Below, piece after piece: positions 55,075-64,000 of a stretch of 64,000 bases of DNA; within the stretch, counting starts at the first letter, position 1; each line of letters begins with the position of its first letter. The notes under the pieces are model-generated. The model saw only the letters and a program-made list of their open reading frames with translations. It did no database searches and had not been told where the DNA came from. The stretch is from BJGV01 sp003230615 (GTDB lineage: Bacteria; Pseudomonadota; Gammaproteobacteria; Burkholderiales; Nitrosomonadaceae). A program made the position numbers and the translations under genes. The stretch spans positions 1,488,001 through 1,552,000 of the forward strand of contig OY760140.1 of the NCBI GenBank assembly GCA_963663215.1, read 5' to 3'.

Positions 55075-57834
55075 TTAGTGTGCGCGCTCCCAATTTGATC
55101 CCACTCCCAACTTTACTAGAAGTGAGACGTCCAGTTTAGCAGCGCCACCCATGAGCTGTGGTAATTCTTGTTTTACTATTTCAACCTCGTCATCAGGTAC
55201 CTCTAGCACCAATTCGTCATGGACCTGCATAATAAGTTTGCTACATAGTTTTTCTCGAGCCAGCCAATCATGCACCGCAATCATAGCTAATTTCACAATA
55301 TCTGCTGCGGTGCCTTGCATGGGAGCATTAATTGCAGCACGTTCTGCAGCTTGTCTACGATTACCGTTAGGGCTGTTGATTTCCGGTAGCCATAGTCTAC
55401 GCCCAAATACGGTCTCGACGTAACCAGTTTTTCTAGCATCTTCTCTAGTACTTTGCATGTAGTCTGCTACACCTGGGTAACGAGCAAAGTAGCGATCCAT
55501 ATAAACACGTGCAGCGGTGCGTTCAATACCCAACTGCATAGCAAGACCGTATTCAGACATGCCATAAATCAGGCCAAAGTTGATAATTTTGGCATAGCGT
55601 CGCTGCTCATTATCTACCGCATCGAGTGACACACCAAACACTTCTGCAGCAGTGGCGCGATGAATATCCGCGCCTACAGCAAATGCTTTGAGTAAACCTT
55701 TGTCCTTTGAAATGTGAGCCATGATGCGTAACTCAATCTGTGAATAATCAGCAGAAACAATATGATACCCAGGTGGCGCAATGAATGCTTCACGAATACG
55801 GCGACCTTCGGCGGTTCTTACCGGTATGTTTTGTAAATTGGGTTCGTTGCTGGCAAGCCGTCCGGTTACTGCAACTGCCTGGGCGTAATTAGTATGTACC
55901 CGCCCAGTGATAGCATTCACCATGCGTGGCAGTTTATCGGTGTAAGTAGATTTGAGCTTGGCAAGACTACGGTAATCAAGCAGGATTTTCGGTAATGGAT
56001 AATCCAGTGCTAGTTGTTGCAGCACGTCCTCATTTGTGGAAGGTACACCGCTTGGAGTTTTTTTAACAATAGGGAGCTTGAGTCGTCCAAACAATATCTC
56101 CTGGATTTGTTTAGGTGAATTCAGATTAAATGGTTGCCCAGCAATTACAAATGCCTTTTCCTCTAGGGAGAGCATTTTCTCACCTAGTTCGCGACTTTGG
56201 ATTTCCAACATCTTTATGTCCAGCAATACACCATTGCATTCCATCTCAAATAGCACCCCTAGCACTGGCATCTCGAGTGTACAATAAACATATTCAAACT
56301 TAGTATCATTCATAATTCGTGAATACAGGTACTGATGCAATTGCAGTGTGATGTCAGCATCCTCCGCTGCATACTTCGTGGCCTGCTCTATGCCCACCTG
56401 GTCAAAACTGATTCTGTTGTTACCTTTGCCAGTAACCTCATCGTAGCTAATGGTTTTGACGTCAAGATGGCGTAACGCAAGATTATCCATATCATGTAGA
56501 CGATGAGATTCCAGTACATAGGATTGCAATAATGTATCGTGCGTGATTCCATTTAAGGCAATGCCATGATTGGCAAAAATGTGTTTATCGTACTTTAGGT
56601 TCTGCCCGAGCTTGAGCTTGCCAGGATCTTCCAGCCAAGATCTTAATTTATCTAAAACAAGGTTGATTGCCAATTGTTGTGGAACGCCGGGATAGCAATG
56701 AGCAAGTGGCAAATAAGCAGCACGATGAGGGTTAACAGAAAATGAAATACCTACAAGCCTCGCTCGCATTGTATCTAGTCCAGTAGTCTCAGTATCAACA
56801 GAAACTAGGGGCGCATTATTGATGCATTCAATCCATTCATCCAATTGGAATTCAGTCAATATGGTTTGGTAGTCTGAGGAAACAACCTCAACAAGGGCTT
56901 GTCGGCCCTTATCCGTACCCTGGCACTCAGTGATAGGTTGCGTGTAGTTTATTCCCGATAAACCAGGACTTTTCTGTTCTACACTTGTATCTTGTTGTAA
57001 TTCCCGTAACCAGGTTCTGAAATCCAGCCTTTCATAAAGTTCTACAAGTTTTGTCGTATCCTGTGGTTGCAATCCAAGATTTTGCAAACACACCGGCAGA
57101 ACCACATCACACTTAATAGCGAGTAGTTCGCGCGATTTTTCAAGCCAGTCGATTGTTTTACGCAGATTTTTTCCAACTATACCATCGATTTCCTTAGCAT
57201 GAATGATGAGGTTGTCCAGTGTGCCGTATTGTTCAAGCCATCGTATCGCTGTCTTAGGTCCGACCTTCTCTACGCCTGGTACATTGTCTGCCTTGTCGCC
57301 CACTAACGTCAGATAGTCAAGCATACTTGTTGGTGCTACACCGAACTTGGCAAACACACCAGCTTCATCAAGAATTTCGTTGTTCATGGTGTTTACCAGC
57401 GTCACCTGTTTATTTACTAATTGCGCGATATCCTTATCTCCAGTGGAAATCACGCAACGCATCTTTTCATGCTCGGCTTGTTTTGCCAACGTACCGATCA
57501 CGTCGTCTGCTTCCACTCCCTCAATTATCAGCATCGGCCACCCCAAAGCATGGATACATTTATGTAGAGGTATGACCTGTGCTATCAGATTGTCTGGCAT
57601 GGGTGGGCGGTGCGCTTTGTACTCTGGATACAAATCGTCACGAAAAGTCTTTCCTTTTGCATCAAATACACACGCGCTATAATCGGCTTGGTAATCGTAG
57701 TGCAAACGACGTAGCATACTGATAACGCCTTTGATCGCACCAGTGGGCTCATTATAACGATTTCGTAAATCAGGTAGCGCATGAAAAGCGCGATACAGGT
57801 ATGATGAACCATCGACTAACAGTAGTGTTTTCAT
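55075..57834 (-). CDS. polA: DNA polymerase I
   Basis: 919 residues from MKTLLLVDGSSYLYRAFHAL. 5'-3' exonuclease domain (about 1-290), a 3'-5' exonuclease domain with VSVDTETTGLDTMRARLVG, and the polymerase domain with SADYSQIELRIMAHIS, KIINFGLIYGMSEYGLA and MQVHDELVLEVP. All catalytic acidic residues are present. The in-frame extension to 57990 runs into the divergent gene and is rejected. Only 22 bases separate its start from that of the LOG-family gene. Confidence 0.96.
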   Translation of the reverse strand: MKTLLLVDGSSYLYRAFHALPDLRNRYNEPTGAIKGVISMLRRLHYDYQADYSACVFDAKGKTFRDDLYPEYKAHRPPMPDNLIAQVIPLHKCIHALGWPMLIIEGVEADDVIGTLAKQAEHEKMRCVISTGDKDIAQLVNKQVTLVNTMNNEILDEAGVFAKFGVAPTSMLDYLTLVGDKADNVPGVEKVGPKTAIRWLEQYGTLDNLIIHAKEIDGIVGKNLRKTIDWLEKSRELLAIKCDVVLPVCLQNLGLQPQDTTKLVELYERLDFRTWLRELQQDTSVEQKSPGLSGINYTQPITECQGTDKGRQALVEVVSSDYQTILTEFQLDEWIECINNAPLVSVDTETTGLDTMRARLVGISFSVNPHRAAYLPLAHCYPGVPQQLAINLVLDKLRSWLEDPGKLKLGQNLKYDKHIFANHGIALNGITHDTLLQSYVLESHRLHDMDNLALRHLDVKTISYDEVTGKGNNRISFDQVGIEQATKYAAEDADITLQLHQYLYSRIMNDTKFEYVYCTLEMPVLGVLFEMECNGVLLDIKMLEIQSRELGEKMLSLEEKAFVIAGQPFNLNSPKQIQEILFGRLKLPIVKKTPSGVPSTNEDVLQQLALDYPLPKILLDYRSLAKLKSTYTDKLPRMVNAITGRVHTNYAQAVAVTGRLASNEPNLQNIPVRTAEGRRIREAFIAPPGYHIVSADYSQIELRIMAHISKDKGLLKAFAVGADIHRATAAEVFGVSLDAVDNEQRRYAKIINFGLIYGMSEYGLAMQLGIERTAARVYMDRYFARYPGVADYMQSTREDARKTGYVETVFGRRLWLPEINSPNGNRRQAAERAAINAPMQGTAADIVKLAMIAVHDWLAREKLCSKLIMQVHDELVLEVPDDEVEIVKQELPQLMGGAAKLDVSLLVKLGVGSNWERAH

Positions 57835-57856
57835 AAAATTCTTCAAAAGGTTATCC

Positions 57857-58585
57857 ATGAGCCAGCAAGATAAACCAGCCAGCAACATGACCGTTGAATA
57901 CCTAGAAAAAAGCTGGTCAGCACGGGAATCGTGGCGTGTATTTGGAATTATGGCAGAATTTGTCGAGGGAACAGAGCGCCTTAATTCCATTAAACCTGCA
58001 GTTAGTATTTTTGGCAGTGCACGTACTCATGCGGACCATCCCCACTATAAACTAGCAGAGCAAATTGCGCTGCAATTGTCTGATGCAGGTTTCTCAGTTA
58101 TTTCTGGTGGTGGCCCTGGCATTATGGAAGCAACAAATAAGGGTGCGTATTTCGGAAAATCACCTAGCATCGGCCTAAATATTCAACTTCCCCATGAGCA
58201 ACATAGCAATAGTTACCAGAATATTAGTCAGACCTTTCGCCATTTTTTTACACGTAAGTACATGTTTGTAAGATTTGCAACTGCCTATGTGGTTATGCCG
58301 GGTGGATTTGGTACGCTAGACGAACTGATGGAAGCGCTTACGCTGGTACAAACTGGAAAAACCCGAAAAATGCCAATTATTCTGGTCTGTTCGTATTTCT
58401 GGAGTGGCATACTTAGCTGGTTCCGACAATCACTGGTAGCTGAGAATATGATCTCTGCGGAAGATATGAACTTGATACAAGTAATAGATGAGCCTAGTCA
58501 AGTGGTTAATGCAATTTTTCAGTATTATGAAACTCGTGGTTTCGAACCTTCTGCAGCAGAGTTAGAAGTTCAACTCAATCTATAA
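57857..58585 (+). CDS. LOG family (TIGR00730) Rossmann-fold protein
   Basis: 242 residues. ISGGGPGIMEATNKGA and PGGFGTLDELMEAL are the nucleotide-binding motifs of lysine-decarboxylase-like LOG proteins, which cleave nucleoside monophosphate-ribose bonds (cytokinin-activating type). AAGG six bases before the ATG supports the start at 57857. Confidence 0.9.
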   Translation: MSQQDKPASNMTVEYLEKSWSARESWRVFGIMAEFVEGTERLNSIKPAVSIFGSARTHADHPHYKLAEQIALQLSDAGFSVISGGGPGIMEATNKGAYFGKSPSIGLNIQLPHEQHSNSYQNISQTFRHFFTRKYMFVRFATAYVVMPGGFGTLDELMEALTLVQTGKTRKMPIILVCSYFWSGILSWFRQSLVAENMISAEDMNLIQVIDEPSQVVNAIFQYYETRGFEPSAAELEVQLNL

Positions 58586-58633
58586 ACAATACGTGTCGAT
58601 AGAATGTATAAATTAACCCATCCGGGGACCACA

Positions 58634-58993
58634 ATGCATCTAATATTCCTTGTATTGCTACTGAGTCTAGCAGTGCCTGTGGCAGCGCAGTCTACCCAAA
58701 CCAGTAGCTTGAAGGAAGCTCTGCCCCCGCCAGAGCTTCCAGAATTGTCGTCAGGGTCACCCAACGCTGAAGATCCTTTGCTAGAAGAACCACTGGTCGT
58801 CATCAGGAAACGCGGGGAAGACAGGATTGAGGAATTCCACAAGGACGGAATAATCTACATGATCAAGGTTACTCCTCGCATCGGTCTTCCTTATTACCTA
58901 TTTGACGATACGGGTGATGGCACATTTTACTCAGGGGATGGCACTCTTGACGATGGCATACGCCCGCCAATGTGGGTGATATACGAGTTTTAA
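58634..58993 (+). CDS. DUF2782 family exported protein
   Basis: 119 residues from the ATG at 58634 (GGGGA six bases upstream; an earlier ATG at 58604 lacks a ribosome site). Signal peptide to AAQ, Pro/Glu-rich linker, then the conserved VVIRKRGEDRIEEFHKDGII and MIKVTPRIGLPYYLFDDTGD. Commonly found between polA and thrB in betaproteobacteria; function unknown. Confidence 0.82.
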   Translation: MHLIFLVLLLSLAVPVAAQSTQTSSLKEALPPPELPELSSGSPNAEDPLLEEPLVVIRKRGEDRIEEFHKDGIIYMIKVTPRIGLPYYLFDDTGDGTFYSGDGTLDDGIRPPMWVIYEF

Positions 58994-59059
58994 GTTTCCA
59001 TAAATAACAAGGAAGAATAACACGTTATCCTTTGCTTCTGCACCTTTATCATCTTACTC

Positions 59060-60010
59060 ATGTCTGTTTTCACCACCGTTACCCAAGATCAACTTTCTGC
59101 CTGGCTCAGAAGCTATTCCCTAGGTACGCTAATTAGTTTGCAAGGTATATCTTCTGGTATTGAAAACACGAACTATTTCGTTACCACCACTCAGGGTAAA
59201 TTTATTCTCACGCTATTTGAGAAACTCGTTGCCTCTGAGCTGCCTTACTATCTTAACCTGATGGTACATCTTTCGTGCCATGGCATCCCCTGTCCCAGTC
59301 CGATAGCTAGTCTCGATAATAAATTTCTGGGCAAGCTAAATGGAAAGCCAGCAAGCCTTGTTACCTATTTACCGGGAAAACCGCTTGAACGTCCCGCCCC
59401 TGCACAATGTGCACAAGTGGGAACACTACTAGCAAACATGCATTTGTCAGGCCGATCTTTTCCAGAGAAAATGAACAATCCACGTGGACCTAAATGGTGG
59501 AAAACTATAGCACCCACACTCATACCGTTTCTACCGGCAGTAGAAGCATATATTCTTAAGGAAGAGCTGCATTTCCAATCGATGTACCGGTTTGGAAATC
59601 TCCCATGTGGTGTAATCCATGCAGACCTGTTCCGCGACAATGTACTATTCACCAACAATACTGTTAGTGGCGTGATCGATTTTTACTTCGCCTGCAACGA
59701 CGTACTTTTATACGATCTGGCTATTGCTGCTAATGACTGGTGTATGGTTGAAAACGGCAAACTGAACGAAGCCCGCATGTTGTCCCTGCTTCAAGCATAT
59801 CATTACACACGCCCGTTAACCTCCACTGAACGTAATGTCTGGCCGGCGATGTTACGTGCTGGAGCATTACGCTTCTGGATATCAAGACTATATGACTACC
59901 ATTTACCACGTGCAGGAGAACTTACTTATGCCAAAGATCCTAACCATTTCAAGCGCATGCTGGAAAGTCATTTATTATCTCAGTCGAAGCTGGCACAAAT
60001 TTGGGTTTGA
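59060..60010 (+). CDS. thrB: Homoserine kinase, APH-fold type
   Basis: 316 residues. GIENTNYFVTTTQGKFILTLFE, the catalytic loop GVIHADLFRDNVLF and the metal-binding GVIDFYFACNDVLLYDLA identify the aminoglycoside-phosphotransferase-fold ThrB used by many proteobacteria. Threonine synthesis. Confidence 0.93.
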   Translation: MSVFTTVTQDQLSAWLRSYSLGTLISLQGISSGIENTNYFVTTTQGKFILTLFEKLVASELPYYLNLMVHLSCHGIPCPSPIASLDNKFLGKLNGKPASLVTYLPGKPLERPAPAQCAQVGTLLANMHLSGRSFPEKMNNPRGPKWWKTIAPTLIPFLPAVEAYILKEELHFQSMYRFGNLPCGVIHADLFRDNVLFTNNTVSGVIDFYFACNDVLLYDLAIAANDWCMVENGKLNEARMLSLLQAYHYTRPLTSTERNVWPAMLRAGALRFWISRLYDYHLPRAGELTYAKDPNHFKRMLESHLLSQSKLAQIWV

Positions 60011-60076
60011 GCCGAGAATAATAGATCAAGTTTGGATAACAAATGTCCACTCTAGGTATATAGGAGATACCAAGAG

Positions 60077-60799
60077 ATGAAAGCAAAACAAGTTGGAGCA
60101 AAACAAGGATTACAGTGGATCATGAATGGTTTCTACCTATTCCGCTGTAATCCGCTAATCTGGATCATACTGTGTGTTTCTTTGCTGAGTATTGCAGTCG
60201 CATTTTCATATGCTCAGACAATAGGGCAGATTATTTTTACAATACTTTCACCAGTGTTTATGGCTGGGTTAATGTCTGGATGCAAAGCTCTTGAACAAGA
60301 TAAGGAATTGAAAATTGGTCATTTGTTTTCAGGATTTCAGGTAAACACTATACCGTTGATCACTTTAGGAGGAATTTATCTGGTGGGACAGATACTAATC
60401 ATCAGCGTAGCTATGCTAGTAGGAGGTGATACATTGATGGATTTACTTTTAGAGGGAAAGAGGGTCAACGAAAATGAGCTAAAAAGTGTCTCAGGTAATA
60501 TGCTATCTGCCACCCTAGTGGTTCTAGCGTTGTCTGTCCCACTGATGATGGCCACTTGGTTTGCACCGTTGTTGATAATGTTTGATCGCATGTCCCCATT
60601 TACCGCTATGCGACTGAGCTTCTTTGCCTGCCTATCGAATTTCATACCTCTACAAATTTATGCAATCTCGTTAATTATTCTAGCTATAATTTCTTCGATA
60701 CCCTATGGACTAGGATTTTTCATACTCATACCAACGTTGTTTGCCTCGATTTATGCGAGCTACAAGGCTATATTTGTTGATATATCTGAAACGGAATAA
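60077..60799 (+). CDS. BPSS1780 family membrane protein
   Basis: 240 residues with about six membrane helices. Starts GAKQGLQWIMNGFYLFRCNPLIW and contains FSGFQVNTIPLITLGGIY, the pattern of this betaproteobacterial family. Function unknown. Follows thrB; convergent with uvrD. Confidence 0.8.
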   Translation: MKAKQVGAKQGLQWIMNGFYLFRCNPLIWIILCVSLLSIAVAFSYAQTIGQIIFTILSPVFMAGLMSGCKALEQDKELKIGHLFSGFQVNTIPLITLGGIYLVGQILIISVAMLVGGDTLMDLLLEGKRVNENELKSVSGNMLSATLVVLALSVPLMMATWFAPLLIMFDRMSPFTAMRLSFFACLSNFIPLQIYAISLIILAIISSIPYGLGFFILIPTLFASIYASYKAIFVDISETE

Positions 60800-60829
60800 T
60801 TCGGTCGATTCTTTGCCAAACTTTCTCAG

Positions 60830-63103
60830 TCAGGTAGAAGCCAGTTTGGCATATTCTAGCGACAACCATTTCGTTCCGGCGTGGTTGAATTTAACCTGTA
60901 CACGTGCGTCTGCGCCACCACCTTCACGATTGACGATTACGCCCGTACCAAACTTAGCGTGAGTCACGTTCTGGCCTACATGCCATCGCGATGCCTCCGT
61001 ATCCCGAATGTCAATTGTGCTCTCTTTCATCCTGAGTCTAGATTTCTGAGTCAGCATACCAGACACTTGATCTGTGGTTCCTGACTCTCGCCCCATAATT
61101 CCTGGAACTTGCTGCGTAATTACTTTTTTTTGCAAAGGATGTAACCACTTTAGCAAGCCATCTGGAATTTCCTGCAGAAAGCGTGATGGGATATTGTAGC
61201 GAGTTTGGCCATGTAACATACGGTTCTGAGCAAAACTTAAATACAATCGCCTCCGCGCACGAGTCAAAGCCACATACATTAAACGACGCTCTTCCTCTAA
61301 ACCACCAGCTTCATTGCGACTGTTCTCGTGGGGGAACAAACCTTCCTCCAGCCCACTCAGAAAAACGCTATGAAACTCCAATCCCTTAGCTGAATGTACA
61401 GTCATCAATTGAAGCGCGTCCTGATTGTTACCACTCTGATGTTCCCCCGCTTCTAGCGATGTATGTGCAAGAAACCCAGCGAGACTATCATCCTCAGCTT
61501 CTTGAATGTAGCTAGTAGCAGCATTGATCAACTCGTGCAGATTCTCCAGCCGATTAGCCCCTTCGCGTTCGGCACGATAATAATCCACAAGTCCGCTATG
61601 CTCTAGCATATGATCTACGATTTCTGGCAACGACAATTCTTCACAACCTTGCTGTATCGCCTCAATCAATACTACAAAACTGTTAACCCCTTTCTTTGGT
61701 TTATCTATTTTCTTATTTCTGCTATGCAAAACTGTCTCCATATCTTCTGAGACCTGACTGGAAGCTGCTCCACTACTATATTTTTCTAGTGCCGCCTGCC
61801 ATAGACTCCCGCCCAGCTGCTTGGCATCATCCTGTAACTGTTCCAAGCTACGTGCGCCGATTCCGCGCACAGGAAAGTTGATAATTCGTAGCAACGCATT
61901 ATCGTCATCGGGATTAGCAATCATCCTCAAGTATGCCAGCGCATGCTTGATTTCCTGACGCTCAAAGAAACGCATACCTCCATATACACGATATGCCAGC
62001 GAAGCGTTAAACAAGGCATGTTCCAACACGCGTGATTGTGCATTAGAACGGTAAAGTAGCGCTATCTGAGATAACTCTACTCCCCCAGCATGCAATGATT
62101 TAACTTCATCCACAATGAACGCAGCCTCATCGAAATCAGTCGGCGCGTTATACACTCTCAAAGGTTCACCGTGGCCCTCGTAAGTCCACAGGTTTTTGTC
62201 CAAACGTCCGCTATTGTTGCGTATCAATGTATTAGCCGCATCCAATATGTTGCCGTGCGAGCGATAATTTTGTTCTAGTTTAATAATTTTTGAGATGCGA
62301 AAGTCATGCTCGAATTCCCTCATATTACCGGTATTGGCACCACGAAACGCATAGATACTTTGGTCATCATCACCTACCACAAATACAGCGGCTCCCGCAC
62401 CAGCAAATAGTTTAAGCCACTTGTATTGTAGTTGACTGGTATCCTGAAACTCATCTACTAAAATATGACTGAATCGCCCGCTATAATGCCTCCTCAGAAT
62501 CTCATTGCGAGTAAGTAGTTCATAGCTGCGCAATAAAAGCTCAGCAAAATCTACAATACCATCCTTGTTGCACTGCTGCTCATAAACCAAATAGAACTCA
62601 ATCATCTTACGTGTGAAGTCATCGTAAGCTTCGACCTGGGACCCTCGCAGTCCCTCTTCTTTTGCATTATTAATGAACCACTGAACCTGGCGTGGCGGAA
62701 ATTTTTCGTCATCTGCACCGATACCCTTTAGAACACGCTTTATAACTGCTATCTGATCAGCGGAATCGAAAATCTGGAAAGTTTGTGGTAATCCAGCGTC
62801 CTGATAATGCGCACGTAACATGCGATTGCATAGCCCGTGAAAAGTGCCCACCCACATGCCCTGCGTATTAATTGGTAGCATGGTGGAAATGCGCGCGAGC
62901 ATTTCCTTTGCCGCTTTATTGGTAAAAGTGACAGCGATTATACTGTGAGGACTAACCTGCCTAGACTGAATTAGATACGCAATACGAGTAGTGAGCACCC
63001 GTGTTTTACCACTACCCGCACCTGCCAGTACTAAGGCTGACTGGTGAGGCAAAGTGACCGCATTTAGTTGCTCAGTATTGAGGCCGGAAAGTAGAGTAGA
63101 CAT
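60830..63103 (-). CDS. uvrD: DNA helicase II (UvrD/Rep family)
   Basis: 757 residues, SF1 helicase. Motif I VLAGAGSGKTRVLTTRIAYL, II VDEFQDTSQLQYKWL, III VGDDDQSIYAFRGA, IV EQNYRSHGNIL, V LMTVHSAKGLEF, VI VALTRARRRLYLSFA. C-terminal Tudor-like end (VGQNVTHAKFGTGVIVNREG). Nucleotide-excision and mismatch repair. Downstream of prkB in the same direction. Confidence 0.95.
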   Translation of the reverse strand: MSTLLSGLNTEQLNAVTLPHQSALVLAGAGSGKTRVLTTRIAYLIQSRQVSPHSIIAVTFTNKAAKEMLARISTMLPINTQGMWVGTFHGLCNRMLRAHYQDAGLPQTFQIFDSADQIAVIKRVLKGIGADDEKFPPRQVQWFINNAKEEGLRGSQVEAYDDFTRKMIEFYLVYEQQCNKDGIVDFAELLLRSYELLTRNEILRRHYSGRFSHILVDEFQDTSQLQYKWLKLFAGAGAAVFVVGDDDQSIYAFRGANTGNMREFEHDFRISKIIKLEQNYRSHGNILDAANTLIRNNSGRLDKNLWTYEGHGEPLRVYNAPTDFDEAAFIVDEVKSLHAGGVELSQIALLYRSNAQSRVLEHALFNASLAYRVYGGMRFFERQEIKHALAYLRMIANPDDDNALLRIINFPVRGIGARSLEQLQDDAKQLGGSLWQAALEKYSSGAASSQVSEDMETVLHSRNKKIDKPKKGVNSFVVLIEAIQQGCEELSLPEIVDHMLEHSGLVDYYRAEREGANRLENLHELINAATSYIQEAEDDSLAGFLAHTSLEAGEHQSGNNQDALQLMTVHSAKGLEFHSVFLSGLEEGLFPHENSRNEAGGLEEERRLMYVALTRARRRLYLSFAQNRMLHGQTRYNIPSRFLQEIPDGLLKWLHPLQKKVITQQVPGIMGRESGTTDQVSGMLTQKSRLRMKESTIDIRDTEASRWHVGQNVTHAKFGTGVIVNREGGGADARVQVKFNHAGTKWLSLEYAKLAST

Positions 63104-63166
63104 TGGAAGGATGCTGATTCCGGAGTAAATTCTAAACAGGAATTATACAACCTTCACCAATCCATG

Positions 63167-63185
63167 TAGGAAACAAAGTTTCCTA
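63167..63185. repeat. Perfect hairpin between prkB and uvrD
   Basis: TAGGAAAC-AAA-GTTTCCTA, an 8 bp stem. No T-run follows on the minus strand, so it is more likely an mRNA-processing or stabilising hairpin than a terminator. Confidence 0.5.
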
Positions 63186-63219
63186 GAAAATTTCTTATCA
63201 GGAAAACCCACCTAACAAC

Positions 63220-64000
63220 TTATTTCTTGTAGCTCCCCGCTACCAAATTAAGAATCAGTGGTGTCAAAATCAGCTCTATCGCCAATCCCATTTTTCCACC
63301 GGGAACAACAATAGTGTTTGGGCGCGACATAAAGGAATCATGAATCATGGAAATCAGATAGGGAAAATCCACACTTCTGGATTCTCGGAAGCGAATTACG
63401 AAGAAGCTTTCATCCAATATCGGAATTTCCCGTGCTACGAATGGGTTAGATGTGTCAACGGTCGGCACCCTCTGAAAGTTGATATGAGTGCGCGAAAACT
63501 GGGGGGTAATATAATGCACGTAATCGTGCATGCGTCGCAAAATGGTGTGAGTTACTGCCTCCACCGAATAACCACGCGCATTCATATCGCGATGAATCTT
63601 CTGGATCCATTCCAGATTAACTATGGGAACAACCCCCACCAATAAATCAACATACTTAGCGACATCGACAGTGTCGCTCTTTATGCCGCCATGTAGGCCC
63701 TCATAAAACAGCATATCAGAACCATCAGCAATTGATGACCAAGGAGTGAACGTACCTGCCTTCTGCTTGTGAGGCGCAGCTTCCTCGTCATTATGTAAAT
63801 ACAAACGATTCTTACCGCTTCCACTCTTCCCATATTCCTTAAAAAGCATTTCAAGTTTCTCGAATTCGTTGGCCTCAGGACCAAAATGGCTGATTGGGCG
63901 ATCGTTCTCTTTCTCCGATTTAGCTACGGCTTTCTTCATCGCATCGCGGTCGTAGCGATGAAAACTGTCACCTTCTACCACAGCAACATTAATTTTTTCA
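63220..64000 (-). CDS. prkB: Phosphoribulokinase (N-terminus beyond window)
   Basis: The frame is open to the window end; about 259 C-terminal residues are seen of roughly 290. VVEGDSFHRYDRDAMKKAV, DGSDMLFYEGLHGGIKSD and DLLVGVVPIVNLEWIQKIHRD identify the proteobacterial (class I) enzyme that makes ribulose 1,5-bisphosphate for the Calvin cycle. The P-loop lies outside the window. Strong evidence of autotrophy. Followed by uvrD. Confidence 0.95.
   Translation of the reverse strand, partial: EKINVAVVEGDSFHRYDRDAMKKAVAKSEKENDRPISHFGPEANEFEKLEMLFKEYGKSGSGKNRLYLHNDEEAAPHKQKAGTFTPWSSIADGSDMLFYEGLHGGIKSDTVDVAKYVDLLVGVVPIVNLEWIQKIHRDMNARGYSVEAVTHTILRRMHDYVHYITPQFSRTHINFQRVPTVDTSNPFVAREIPILDESFFVIRFRESRSVDFPYLISMIHDSFMSRPNTIVVPGGKMGLAIELILTPLILNLVAGSYKK

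Noticed and set aside
63167..63185. Hairpin between prkB and uvrD as a terminator
   Set aside because: No T-run follows it in the direction of transcription.

Overview
The window reads as the chromosome of an AT-rich betaproteobacterium (GC looks close to 40% by eye, not computed). The gene order of the housekeeping blocks is the usual betaproteobacterial one, and the right edge carries a phosphoribulokinase, so the host probably fixes CO2 by the Calvin cycle. A Nitrosomonas-like ammonia oxidiser is my best guess; no nitrification gene is present to prove it.

Left part (1-8.8 kb): a clade 3 catalase cut by the window edge and a divergent oxyR, then a second copy of the catalase-type promoter driving a 45-residue ORF and an orphan RpoE-type sigma factor. 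Next comes a worn integrative element on the minus strand (about 3.5-8.6 kb): tyrosine integrase, AlpA regulator, a primase zinc-finger protein, and a TOPRIM-helicase gene split by an in-frame TAG, with most genes joined by ATGA overlaps. Accessory part (8.8-20 kb): exported SRPBCC protein, DUF3293 protein, PafA-like phosphatase, a sulfatase broken by TGA, an unusual array of CCACTATAGTGG palindromes, tRNA-Ser, an MBL hydrolase and acetyl-CoA synthetase.

Middle part: the rimP-nusA-infB-rbfA-truB translation operon (20.2-26.2 kb) with a hairpin terminator in its leader, then a mixed stretch (26-38 kb) with an SDR, a universal stress protein, a monooxygenase broken by TGA, an alanine/sodium symporter, tRNA-Ala, a GAF-GGDEF cyclase, a Gly/Arg-rich secreted protein, a heavily decayed glycine-zipper gene, a likely group II intron tail, two methyltransferases and an exosortase-associated small protein.

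Right part (38.5-64 kb) is dense housekeeping: ychF-pth-rplY-prs-tRNA-Gln-ispE-lolB-TPR lipoprotein; a Gld-type ABC export operon with two single-base lesions; mutM, proC, a YggT protein; a DUF411 and cytochrome c pair; rpsP-rimM-trmD-rplS; polA head-to-head with a LOG-family gene; thrB; uvrD; and prkB.

A striking general feature is the number of genes broken by one or two bases. Three have an in-frame stop explained by one G:C-to-A:T transition, one has ATA where ATG is expected, and three have 1-2 base indels. Either this lineage is losing accessory genes or the assembly contains residual errors; read-level data would decide.
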